This document shows, one piece after another, positions 1 to 6,650 of a stretch of 18,959 nucleotides of DNA; the first letter of the stretch is position 1; each line of letters starts with the position of its first letter. The stretch comes from Collinsella aerofaciens (GTDB lineage Bacteria > Actinomycetota > Coriobacteriia > Coriobacteriales > Coriobacteriaceae): NCBI GenBank assembly GCA_905213325.1, contig CAJMHW010000034.1:1-18959 (forward strand), in the 5' to 3' direction. The position numbers and the translations under genes are program-made. The notes under the pieces were generated by a model. It saw only the letters and a program-made list of their open reading frames with translations. It made no database searches and was not told where the DNA came from.

Positions 1-511
1 CGTGCCCGCGCTGATCGAGGCGCTCGACCGCCCCGAGGCTCAGACCCGCTGGGAGGCTCTCGATGCCCTGGCGGCGCTCGCCACCACCTGCCCCGAGCAG
101 CTGGGCGATGCCTTTGAGGGCGCCGAGACCGCGCTGTTCGATGAGATTTCGTCCACGCTGCGCTATGCCGCCTTCCGCCTGCTGTGCGTGTGGGGCGCCA
201 CGAGCGTCGAGCGTTCGCGCGAGGCTTGGCCCATCCTGGACGAGGCCATCCAGTGCTACCACGGCGACCTCGAGTATCGCGACATGCTCGGTTGCCTGTA
301 CGAGTTTGGCCGGGGCGAGATTGACGCCGAGGTCGCCGAGAAGCTCGCGCTGCGCCTTAAGTTCGATGCCGAGAACGGCAAGGGTAGCTATCTCAAGGCC
401 CGTTCGAGCGAGATTTGCGAAATGCTTGTTAAACGTTTTGGCCTGGATCTCTCCAAAAAGAAGAAGCGTGCTAGCGTAAAAAAATCTGACGACGCCGAAG
501 ACGAGGAGTAA
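1..511 (+). CDS. HEAT-like repeat protein, 5' partial
   Basis: This is the C-terminal 169 or so codons of a protein that runs off the left edge. The GTG at base 2 is probably an internal valine, not a start. The visible part is helical and rich in Ala, Leu and Glu, with repeated helix pairs (for example RWEALDALAALA and LRYAAFRLLCVWG) that look like HEAT or Armadillo-type repeats, a scaffold for protein contacts. It ends in a charged tail (KKKKRASVKKSDDAEDEE). The next gene starts 6 bases after its stop, and its ribosome binding site (GAGGAG, 503-508) lies within the last codons here, so the two are probably co-transcribed. The function is unknown, and the repeat assignment is by eye. Confidence 0.6.
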   Translation, partial: VPALIEALDRPEAQTRWEALDALAALATTCPEQLGDAFEGAETALFDEISSTLRYAAFRLLCVWGATSVERSREAWPILDEAIQCYHGDLEYRDMLGCLYEFGRGEIDAEVAEKLALRLKFDAENGKGSYLKARSSEICEMLVKRFGLDLSKKKKRASVKKSDDAEDEE

Positions 512-517
512 CAGATT

Positions 518-1603
518 ATGGCGCACGATGTAGTCCTGATTCCTGGTGACGGTATCGGTCCCGAGATTACGCAGGCTATGCGCCGCGTGGTCGAGGCCAC
601 TGGTGTCCAGATCAACTGGAACGTCCAGGAGGCCGGTGCCGGCGTCATGGACGAGTTTGGCACGCCGCTGCCCCAACATGTGCTCGATGCGGTCGCCGAG
701 ACCAAGGTTGCTATCAAGGGCCCCATCACCACGCCGGTCGGCACGGGTTTCCGCAGCGTTAACGTCGCCCTGCGCAAGCATTTTGACCTGTACGCCTGCG
801 TGCGCCCCTGCCTGTCGCAGCCGGGCGACGGCTCGCGCTTCCGCGACGTCGACCTGGTTATCGTGCGCGAGAACACCGAGGACCTCTATGCCGGCATCGA
901 GTTCGATGAGGGCGCTGCCGAGGTCGAGGAGCTCTCGCAGCTCGTCGAGCGCTCGGGCCAGAAGACCTTCGCCGCGGATTCCGCCATCTCAATTAAGCCG
1001 ATTTCCATCGCCAAGAGCCGCCGCATTGTGGAGTACGCTTTTGAGTACGCCCGCCGCTGCGGCCGCAAAAAGGTGACGGCCGTGCATAAGGCCAACATCA
1101 TGAAGGCGACCGATGGCCTGTTCCTGCGCGTTGCGCGCGAGGTGGCCGCCAACTATCCCGATATCGAGTTCAACGACAAGATTGTCGACGCCACCTGCAT
1201 GGGCCTGGTCCAGAACCCCAACGACTTCGATGTCCTGGTGCTGCCCAACCTGTACGGTGACATTGTGAGCGACCTGTGCGCCGGTCTGGTAGGTGGACTG
1301 GGTATGGCTCCGGGTTCCAACATCGGTGCCGACTGCGCCATCTTCGAGGCGACGCACGGCTCCGCGCCCGATATCGCTGGCCAGGATATCGCTAACCCCA
1401 CGGCCGAGATTCTGTCCGCGGCTATGATGCTCGATCACCTGGGCGAGAACGACGCGGCCAATCGCATTCGCGCCGCCGTTTCTGCCACGCTCGACGAGGG
1501 TGAGCAGGTTACCGGCGACGTTCGTCGTGCCCAGACCGGCTCCGTTGAGGGCGCTGTGGGCACGCAGGCCTTTGCCGATGCCGTTATCGCGCATCTGGCC
1601 TAA
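518..1603 (+). CDS. NAD-dependent isocitrate dehydrogenase-type enzyme
   Basis: A 361-residue member of the isocitrate/isopropylmalate dehydrogenase family, which oxidatively decarboxylates a 2-hydroxy acid using Mg and NAD(P). The N-terminal LIPGDGIGPE, the substrate-loop segment FRSVNVALRKHFDLYACVRP, ENTEDLYAG, and the signature NLYGDIVSDLCAG followed by GGLGMAPGSN are all present. The RS-N-ALR pattern fits isocitrate dehydrogenases better than isopropylmalate dehydrogenases. In the cofactor loop HGSAPDIAGQDIANP, Asp285 and Ile286 stand where E. coli NADP-IDH has Lys344 and Tyr345; Asp/Ile there is the known NAD-type pair. It would supply 2-oxoglutarate in the cytoplasm. Homoisocitrate or tartrate/isopropylmalate activity cannot be fully excluded. 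It follows the HEAT-like gene at 6 bases. Confidence 0.88.
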   Translation: MAHDVVLIPGDGIGPEITQAMRRVVEATGVQINWNVQEAGAGVMDEFGTPLPQHVLDAVAETKVAIKGPITTPVGTGFRSVNVALRKHFDLYACVRPCLSQPGDGSRFRDVDLVIVRENTEDLYAGIEFDEGAAEVEELSQLVERSGQKTFAADSAISIKPISIAKSRRIVEYAFEYARRCGRKKVTAVHKANIMKATDGLFLRVAREVAANYPDIEFNDKIVDATCMGLVQNPNDFDVLVLPNLYGDIVSDLCAGLVGGLGMAPGSNIGADCAIFEATHGSAPDIAGQDIANPTAEILSAAMMLDHLGENDAANRIRAAVSATLDEGEQVTGDVRRAQTGSVEGAVGTQAFADAVIAHLA

Positions 1604-1615
1604 GGCATGCAGACT

Positions 1616-1691
1616 GCAAACGCCTAAATAGTACTTAAGTGTTTGCGTATAACCTGAGAATCAATACGCCCGGCGCTTTGTCGGGCGTATT
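1616..1691 (+). terminator. Hairpins ending the idh transcript
   Basis: Two stem-loops lie between the dehydrogenase and the next gene. The first (1616-1627 with 1635-1646) is an imperfect 12-bp stem around GCAAAC/GTTTGC. The second (AATACGCCCG at 1663-1672 with CGGGCGTATT at 1682-1691) is a perfect 10-bp stem with a 9-base loop. The tail is only moderately T-rich, so termination strength is uncertain. Confidence 0.6.
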
Positions 1692-1729
1692 CTATTGCGG
1701 ACTATGTTTCCTAACAAGGAGTAACTGAT

Positions 1730-2815
1730 ATGGGTCTGATTCAAAAGAAGGACGAGAAGGACGAGATCGACGGCATCCAGATCATCGAGCGCGGCGAAGG
1801 CCCCGATGGTGATGAGGAGGAGAAGATCGATCTGGTCGCCGGCACGTCTGCCGAGCACATTGCTGCCGGTACGACGGCCGAGGAGGAGGACGCCCGTCTG
1901 GAGGCTCAGATTGCCGCGGATGCCGCTGACGAGAATCTGATGCCCGAGGAGCAGGACGAGGACGATGACTCCGACGTGGATGACCACGCTTGCAAGCACA
2001 AGAAGACGATGATTGCCGCCTTTGTGGTTGCAGTCGTGATTGCTGCCGTGATTGGCTTCTTTATTGGCAATGGTGGTTTTGGCGGCAAGGGCGTCGGCTC
2101 GGCGACCCTGACCGAGGACCAGCTCGATTCGACTGTGGCAAGCTACAGCTACAACGGCAAGAAGAGTGACATCACCGCGCGCGAGGCCATCGAGAGCCAG
2201 TACAGCCTCGACACCGTCAAGGACGACGACGGCAACTATACCGCTCCGTCTGCCGACGTCATCCTGTCCTACGTGCGCAACAAGATTCTGCTCGATGCTG
2301 CCGAGGACGAGGGCATTACCGTCTCCTCTAAGGAGATGAAGAAATACGCCGAGGATTCCATCGGCACTTCGGACTACAAGACCATGGCCACGCAGTATGG
2401 CGTGTCCAAGGACCAGGCCAAGCAGATCGTCCGCCAGTCCGCGACGCTGCAGAAGCTCTACAAGAAGAAGGTGGGCGATAGCTCCGCAAGCATGCCGACC
2501 GCTCCGACCGAGCCTGCTGACGGCAACGAGGAGACCGCGAGCAAGGACTACGCCGACTACATCATCAACCTTGCCGGTGACGAGTGGGATAGCGAGAAGG
2601 GCACTTGGAAGGACGCCGACAGCACCTATGCCAAGGCCTTTGCCGACGATGCCTTTACGGCCGATAGTGCGACCTATAAGCAGGCCATGACCGCCTATTA
2701 CACCGCCTACCAGCAGTATTCTTCGCAGGCCTCGAGCGCCAGCTCCAAGTGGACCGAGTACGCTAACGGCCTGTACGCCAAGGCCAACATCAGCATCTAC
2801 GGCCTGTTTGCGTAA
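1730..2815 (+). CDS. Single-pass membrane protein with acidic cytoplasmic N-terminus; SurA/PrsA-like outer region
   Basis: A 361-residue protein. Residues 1-92 are strikingly acidic (runs of Asp/Glu, for example EEQDEDDDSDVDD) and end in basic HACKHKK. Residues 93-113 form one transmembrane helix (MIAAFVVAVVIAAVIGFFIG), so residues 114-361 should lie outside. The outer part has a helical segment around residues 180-245 (NKILLDAAEDEGI, YAEDSIG, QYGVSKDQAKQIVRQ) that resembles the N-terminal chaperone domain of SurA/PrsA-type proteins. No PPIase domain is visible after it; a Thr/Pro/Glu linker and an Ala/Tyr/Ser-rich helical end follow. ATG 1730 is preceded by AAGGAG at 1716-1721. A role in folding or export is an inference; the family is otherwise unknown to me. 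Confidence 0.75.
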   Translation: MGLIQKKDEKDEIDGIQIIERGEGPDGDEEEKIDLVAGTSAEHIAAGTTAEEEDARLEAQIAADAADENLMPEEQDEDDDSDVDDHACKHKKTMIAAFVVAVVIAAVIGFFIGNGGFGGKGVGSATLTEDQLDSTVASYSYNGKKSDITAREAIESQYSLDTVKDDDGNYTAPSADVILSYVRNKILLDAAEDEGITVSSKEMKKYAEDSIGTSDYKTMATQYGVSKDQAKQIVRQSATLQKLYKKKVGDSSASMPTAPTEPADGNEETASKDYADYIINLAGDEWDSEKGTWKDADSTYAKAFADDAFTADSATYKQAMTAYYTAYQQYSSQASSASSKWTEYANGLYAKANISIYGLFA

Positions 2816-2854
2816 GGTTTGCCTGAGCCGCCGAGCGCGTAGCTGAAATATCTG

Positions 2855-2893
2855 AATAGCCCGCTAGAACGGATGTTGTTCTAGCGGGCTATT
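2855..2893. terminator. Bidirectional intrinsic terminator
   Basis: A perfect 16-bp stem (2855-2870 with 2878-2893, AATAGCCCGCTAGAAC and its complement) with a 7-base loop. It lies between two convergent genes and can serve both strands. Confidence 0.85.
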
Positions 2894-2923
2894 TGCGTTT
2901 AGGCGCTGGTGGCTAAATTATGC

Positions 2924-3163
2924 CTATGAATCTTTAAGTCCAAAAAGATTATCGGCTTCATCGTCAGGCATATATTCCAGCACATCGCCCGGTTGGCAGT
3001 CGAGTGCCCGGCATATCGCGTCAAGAGTTGAAAAGCGCACGGCAGAAACCTTGCCCGTCTTGATGCGCGACATATTGACCTGGGAGATGCCCACGCGTTC
3101 CGCAAGCTCTTTGGATGAGATCTTGCGTTCGGCAAGCATGCGGTCGAGCCGCAGAATAATCAT
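2924..3163 (-). CDS. Small Cro/C1-type HTH regulator (YozG-like)
   Basis: A 79-residue DNA-binding protein that is almost only a helix-turn-helix domain: KELAERVGISQVNMSRIKTG forms the helix-turn-helix, followed by FSTLDAICRALDCQPGDVLEY, the typical end of the short XRE subfamily found beside DUF2975 proteins. An acidic tail (PDDEADNLFG) follows. The ATG is preceded by TAGGGGGA, which overlaps the stop codon of the upstream DUF2975 gene (9 bases between the genes), so translation is probably coupled. It may regulate its own operon; the partner membrane protein may relay a signal, but neither role is shown here. Confidence 0.88.
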   Translation of the reverse strand: MIILRLDRMLAERKISSKELAERVGISQVNMSRIKTGKVSAVRFSTLDAICRALDCQPGDVLEYMPDDEADNLFGLKDS

Positions 3164-3172
3164 GGATTCCCC

Positions 3173-3811
3173 CTAGAGCAACTCGTCATCTTGTTTTTGC
3201 AGGATATACCCGTAGCGGAAGATGCTGGCAATCAGGCTAAAAATCAGGCCCGCAAAGAGCATGGAGAGGTCGAGATGCTGGCCGCCAAGCGCATCCGTAA
3301 AGCTACCGCCAAATCCTGAGAGTATCAGCCCTGTGACTATGGCACCAAAAAGTTTCACGGCGGCGCCGCCGATAAGGAACAAATGTCCTATTTGACGTAG
3401 TATGCGGATGCATTCGAGGTCAAAGGGCCTGCCCGCCTTTTCAATGGCGGAGAAAAACCTGTATGCGCTTAGCGCGATGGCAAGCGCGAGGCATGCCATC
3501 ATGCCGCTCCCTATGGCAGTATGACCGTCGTGCGCGACAAGCATAAGAGGGGTCTGTTCGTTGGCGCCGACGAGAGCGAGAATTGGCCCTTCGCCAGCCG
3601 TAAGATCTACGGATTGGAGACAGAACCCTTGGGAGAGGCTAGGCAATATGAATAGAAGTTCGATTGCAATGACTGCGAGGAGTGCCAGAGCGAGCGCCAC
3701 GATGGTGCAGATTGTGCCCCATTTGCAGTAGCGAGTGAGCTTCCTCAGTTTGACTATTGCCTGTTCACGGTCGATGGCTTCATTCGATTTGGATACGTTC
3801 CAGCGGATCAT
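3173..3811 (-). CDS. DUF2975 family four-helix membrane protein
   Basis: A 212-residue integral membrane protein with four hydrophobic helices (near residues 33-57, 103-122, 141-165 and 185-200) and the family's characteristic end FRYGYILQKQDDELL. DUF2975 proteins are usually followed by a short XRE regulator, as here, but have no settled function. I chose ATG 3811 because GGAGG lies 4 bases before it; a TTG five codons upstream is in frame but overlaps that ribosome binding site. It is transcribed away from the PTS operon from the AT-rich promoter region at 3853-3880. Confidence 0.82.
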   Translation of the reverse strand: MIRWNVSKSNEAIDREQAIVKLRKLTRYCKWGTICTIVALALALLAVIAIELLFILPSLSQGFCLQSVDLTAGEGPILALVGANEQTPLMLVAHDGHTAIGSGMMACLALAIALSAYRFFSAIEKAGRPFDLECIRILRQIGHLFLIGGAAVKLFGAIVTGLILSGFGGSFTDALGGQHLDLSMLFAGLIFSLIASIFRYGYILQKQDDELL

Positions 3812-3852
3812 AGCTCCTCCAACCAATGTCTTGGATGATACTTGTATCTTAT

Positions 3853-3880
3853 ATCATACTTAATGATAAACGATAAACAA
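3853..3880 (-). promoter_or_regulatory. Predicted promoter of the DUF2975-HTH operon with a small inverted repeat
   Basis: On the minus strand, TTGTTT (3875-3880), a 16-base spacer and TATGAT (3853-3858) form a plausible sigma-70-type promoter in a locally AT-rich stretch. An inverted repeat, ATCAT-N5-ATGAT, covers the -10 box and could be the operator for the HTH protein. This was read by eye. Confidence 0.45.
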
Positions 3881-3884
3881 TTAC

Positions 3885-4360
3885 AGAATAGAGTAAGTAA
3901 TGTTTGTGAGACGAATAGCGAGAGCTATGGCTCATTTTGGATGCTGGAGTTTGGCGCGCGCGGGGATGAGGACAAATGCCCAAACTTCCCGTGATCGCAC
4001 AAGTGCTTCATCGGGTTTCCCCGATTCATATGGGAAAACAACTGCAAACGATTACAAGTAACCGGTGAACGGTCGAAAACTACCGTTCACCGATAATCTC
4101 AAAACTGGTTCTAACTGGTATTAAGTCAAAAAGACCAATTCACATATCTTCACAATGACCTGCAATTTTTCTACACGCTATTTTTAGCCACCCTGCGTTG
4201 TTTAGGGACAGGAAAAGTTCCGATCTTTTGCCAAAGCATTTCGAAACGGTTTCAAAACCGCAGGTAGAAGTGTTAACGACCGGTAAACGGTCGAAATATC
4301 ACCGTGAGCGGTGCAAAAACGTTTTACCGTATGAATCAACGAAAGCGACCTCTTCTGGGG
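3885..4360. other. Long intergenic region upstream of the PTS operon, no gene seen
   Basis: About 690 bases separate the DUF2975 and PTS starts (3812-4515). I see no convincing ORF in it. It holds the CGGTRAACGGT repeat cluster (4061-4329), a 16-base segment shared with the repeat element near 15153, and short half-sites of the TGGT type near 4105-4120. It is less G+C-rich than the flanking genes, as a regulatory region would be. Confidence 0.6.
4061..4329. repeat. Clustered CGGTRAACGGT direct and inverted repeats
   Basis: CGGTGAACGGT at 4063-4073 pairs perfectly with ACCGTTCACCG at 4082-4092 (11-bp arms, 8-base spacer). A near copy, CGGTAAACGGTCGAAA, recurs at 4281-4296 in the same orientation, 218 bases on, followed by CACCGTGAGCGGTG (4300-4313) and the inverted form CGTTTTACCG (4320-4329). 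The last unit ends about 35 bases before the predicted -10 box, so activator or second-repressor binding is possible. Confidence 0.6.
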
Positions 4361-4398
4361 TGATATAGTGACAACAACACGTCACGTGGTTACTACCA
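4361..4398 (+). promoter_or_regulatory. PTS operon promoter and GntR-type operator
   Basis: TGATATAGT (4361-4369) is an extended -10 element; no good -35 is visible. Ten to twenty bases downstream of the expected start lies TGGTTACTACCA (4387-4398), a TGGT-N4-ACCA palindrome. The same 13-mer (TGGTTACTACCAG) is found before agaS at 8680-8692. HutC-subfamily regulators NagR and DasR are known to bind sites of TGGT-N4-ACCA form, so this is probably the operator of the GntR regulator at 7908-8639. Confidence 0.6.
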
Positions 4399-4462
4399 GT
4401 TTAGAAACCACTGGTCTTCAAAGAACGCTTTCTAAGAAGCTTTAAGGGCGAGCGCCCGCTGG

Positions 4463-4507
4463 CTTCCGAAAATCATCGGACTCAGATTGTACACACCTTC
4501 GGAAGGG
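4463..4507 (+). promoter_or_regulatory. Leader stem-loop covering the EIIA ribosome binding site
   Basis: CTTCCGAA (4463-4470) is complementary to TTCGGAAG (4498-4505), and the second arm contains the ribosome binding site GGAAGGG (4501-4507) of the EIIA gene. A smaller GGGC/GCCC hairpin lies just upstream (4446-4457). If formed, the stem would hide the start site, suggesting translational control in the roughly 140-base leader. Confidence 0.45.
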
Positions 4508-4515
4508 AAATTTGA

Positions 4516-4959
4516 ATGGTTGGCTTTATTCTTACCGGTCATGGACAGTTCGCACCCGGCCTCGCAAGCGCTATCGCTATGGTTGCTGGCGACCAGCCCG
4601 CTTTTACCGTCGTTCCTTTTGAGGGCGACCAGGCTGCTTCCTACGGTGAGGATCTCCGCGCCGCTATTACCGCCATGCGCGAGGAGTGCGATGGCGTGCT
4701 CGTCTTTACCGACCTGCTTGGTGGCACCCCGTTCAACCAGGCGATGATGATTGCCCAGGATGTCGACAACGTCGAGGTTCTGACCGGCACCAACCTTCCC
4801 ATGGTTATTGAGCTTCTGTTCCTCCGCGGCAACGCCACGCTCGCCGAGCTTGGCGAGCAGGCCGTGACCGTTGGCCAGACGGGCATCACCGCCCAGACGG
4901 TCGCATCCGTTGCCGGCTCCGACGAAGAGGATATCTTCGGCGACGAGGACGGCATCTAA
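4516..4959 (+). CDS. PTS mannose-family EIIA component
   Basis: A 147-residue cytoplasmic EIIA of the mannose/fructose/sorbose PTS family; it takes phosphate from HPr and passes it to EIIB. His9 in the N-terminal ILTGHGQFAPG is the expected phosphorylation site, and VLVFTDLLGGTPFN (near residues 61-74) is the family's conserved core. The C-terminal DEEDIFGDEDGI tail is acidic. The start is ATG 4516 after GGAAGGG. Its stop overlaps the start of yajC by one base (TAATG). First gene of the PTS operon, in the family of AgaF/ManX-type proteins; substrate is inferred from the neighbours agaS and nagA. Confidence 0.93.
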   Translation: MVGFILTGHGQFAPGLASAIAMVAGDQPAFTVVPFEGDQAASYGEDLRAAITAMREECDGVLVFTDLLGGTPFNQAMMIAQDVDNVEVLTGTNLPMVIELLFLRGNATLAELGEQAVTVGQTGITAQTVASVAGSDEEDIFGDEDGI

Positions 4960-5240
4960 TGGCCGATTTCGGAGCCAACGTCCTGAGCTCCTCGGTCGCC
5001 CTTTTAGGCCTGCTTGTCATCATGGGCTTGATTTACACCATCTGGTCGCAAATCAACATGAAGAAGAAGCAGAAGTACTTCAAGGAGCTGCACACCGAGC
5101 TCAAGCCGGGTCAAGAGGTTCTTTTCGCCGGCGGTATCTACGGAACCGTCAAAGGCATCGAAGGCGAGAAGGTCCAGATCAAAGTCCGATCCGGAGCCGT
5201 CGTAGATGTTTCGCGTTACGCGATTCAGGAGATCAAGTAA
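4959..5240 (+). CDS. yajC: YajC-family preprotein translocase accessory subunit
   Basis: A 93-residue protein with one N-terminal transmembrane helix (VALLGLLVIMGLIYTIW, about residues 13-29), a basic cytoplasmic flank (MKKKQKYFKELHTELKPGQEV) and the conserved small domain with VLFAGGIYGTVKGI. That is the standard YajC layout. In most bacteria yajC sits with secD/secF, where its product joins the SecDF-YajC complex. Here it starts inside the stop codon of the PTS EIIA gene (TAATG) and is followed by EIIB 36 bases later, so it is translated as part of the PTS operon. YajC genes are also known in some streptococcal amino-sugar/glycosaminoglycan PTS operons. It may help insert or stabilise EIIC/EIID; that is inference. 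Confidence 0.92.
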   Translation: MADFGANVLSSSVALLGLLVIMGLIYTIWSQINMKKKQKYFKELHTELKPGQEVLFAGGIYGTVKGIEGEKVQIKVRSGAVVDVSRYAIQEIK

Positions 5241-5276
5241 CTGTCGTCAGCAAATAACGAAAGGAAGCTGATCAAC

Positions 5277-5759
5277 ATGGCAGAACCCAACATTCTTCTT
5301 ACCCGCATCGATAACCGACTGGTTCATGGTCAGGTTGCCACCCAGTGGAACTCCACCCTGGGCTCCAACCTCATCCTCGTCGCCAACGACGACGTGGCGT
5401 CCAACACCATGCGCCAGAACCTCATGAAGATGGCCGCTCCCGCCGGCGTCGCTACGCGTTTCTTCTCTCTGCAGAAGACCATCGACGTCATTGGCAAGGC
5501 GAGCCCGCGCCAGAAGATCTTCATCGTGGCCGAAACACCGGAAGACGTGCTTACGCTCGTCAAGGGCGGTGTGCCTATAAAGAAGGTAAACATCGGCAAC
5601 ATGCACATGTCGGAAGGAAAGCGCCAAGTCGCCACCTCCGTCGCAGTTAACGACGAGGATGTCGCTGCGTTTAAAGAGCTGCAGGAATTGGGGGTGGAGT
5701 TGGAGATCAGGCGCGTTCCGAGCACGCCTGTTGAGGACACGAGCAAGCTCTTCTCGTAA
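5277..5759 (+). CDS. PTS mannose-family EIIB component
   Basis: A 160-residue cytoplasmic EIIB. The motif LLTRIDNRLVHGQVATQW places the phosphorylated histidine at residue 17. It accepts phosphate from EIIA and gives it to the incoming sugar at EIIC/EIID. FFSLQKTIDVI, VKGGVPIKKVNIGNMHMSEG and FKELQELGVELEIR are typical of the AgaV/ManX-B/sorbose group. ATG 5277 follows AGGAAG at 5262-5267. A paralog at 14541 shares about 87 of 160 residues but has Cys in place of His17. Confidence 0.94.
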   Translation: MAEPNILLTRIDNRLVHGQVATQWNSTLGSNLILVANDDVASNTMRQNLMKMAAPAGVATRFFSLQKTIDVIGKASPRQKIFIVAETPEDVLTLVKGGVPIKKVNIGNMHMSEGKRQVATSVAVNDEDVAAFKELQELGVELEIRRVPSTPVEDTSKLFS

Positions 5760-5770
5760 TCCTCGTGATC

Positions 5771-5808
5771 CACGTTGTCAGGAGTGAAACCCTGACGTTC
5801 TGTACGTG
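5771..5808 (+). other. Hairpin between EIIB and EIIC genes
   Basis: GTCAGG (5777-5782) pairs with CCTGAC (5791-5796), and an outer stem CACGT (5771-5775) pairs with ACGTG (5804-5808). There is no T-run, so it is not a standard terminator. It may be an mRNA processing or stability site separating EIIA-YajC-EIIB from EIIC-EIID. Confidence 0.35.
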
Positions 5809-5849
5809 AAATCCAAAGTGCGTACATACATTTTGAAAGGAGGAGCAAG

Positions 5850-6650
5850 ATGGAATACTCGATCATCCAGATCGCTCTGGTCTTCGTCGTCACGTTCATC
5901 GCGGCAATCGACCAGTTTGACTTCCTCGAGTCTCTCTATCAGCCCATCGTCACCGGCGCCGTCATCGGTCTTATCCTTGGCGACCTCAACACCGGTCTTC
6001 TCGTGGGTGGTACCTATCAGCTCATGACGATCGGCAACATGCCGATCGGAGGCGCTCAGCCGCCTAACGCCGTCATCGGCGGCATCATGGCAGCCATTCT
6101 CGCTATCGCCACGGGCCTCGAGCCCAACGCGGCAGTCGGTCTCGCCATTCCGTTCGCTCTGCTTGGCCAGCTCGGCGTTACCCTGGTCTTCACGCTTATG
6201 TCCCCGCTTATGTCCACGGCCGATAACATGGCTCACAACGCGGACACCAAGGGCATCGAGCGCCTGAACTACTTCGCCATGGCTCTGCTCGGCCTGATCT
6301 TCGCTGTCGTCGTCACCCTGTTCTTCATCGCTGGCGCTACCATTGGTCAGACCATCGCTTCCGCCATCCCGACTTGGCTGCAGACCGGTCTGTCCGCTGC
6401 AGGCGGCATGATGCGCTTCGTCGGCTTCGCCGTCCTGCTCAAGGTTATGATGAACCGCGATATGTGGGGCTTCTTCCTCATGGGCTTTGGCCTCGCGCTC
6501 ATCACCGTTGCCAACGATTCGCTGGCAACCCCTGCTCTGCTCATCCTCGCTCTCATCGGCTTCGGCATCGCTTTCTGGGACTTCCAGCAGCAGACCGAGC
6601 TGAAGGGTGCAGCTGTTTCTGACGGAGGTGACTTCGAAGATGGCATCTAA
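5850..6650 (+). CDS. PTS mannose-family EIIC component
   Basis: A 266-residue polytopic membrane protein, one of the two channel subunits of the mannose-type PTS. Visible features: N-terminal hydrophobic helix (IIQIALVFVVTFIAAIDQFD), the conserved QPIVTGAVIGLILGDLNTGLL and GGTYQLM segment, MPIGGAQPPNAVIGGIMA, and several further helices to about residue 245, then a polar, acidic tail ending DFEDGI. Length and order match AgaW/SorA/ManY-type EIIC. ATG 5850 follows AAGGAGGAG. Its last 11 bases overlap the start of the EIID gene, which suggests coupled, stoichiometric synthesis. Confidence 0.93.
   Translation: MEYSIIQIALVFVVTFIAAIDQFDFLESLYQPIVTGAVIGLILGDLNTGLLVGGTYQLMTIGNMPIGGAQPPNAVIGGIMAAILAIATGLEPNAAVGLAIPFALLGQLGVTLVFTLMSPLMSTADNMAHNADTKGIERLNYFAMALLGLIFAVVVTLFFIAGATIGQTIASAIPTWLQTGLSAAGGMMRFVGFAVLLKVMMNRDMWGFFLMGFGLALITVANDSLATPALLILALIGFGIAFWDFQQQTELKGAAVSDGGDFEDGI

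Noticed and set aside
4103..4122. ACTGGT half-sites as a further GntR operator
   Set aside because: The TGGT units are in direct, not inverted, orientation and lack the TGGT-N4-ACCA form.
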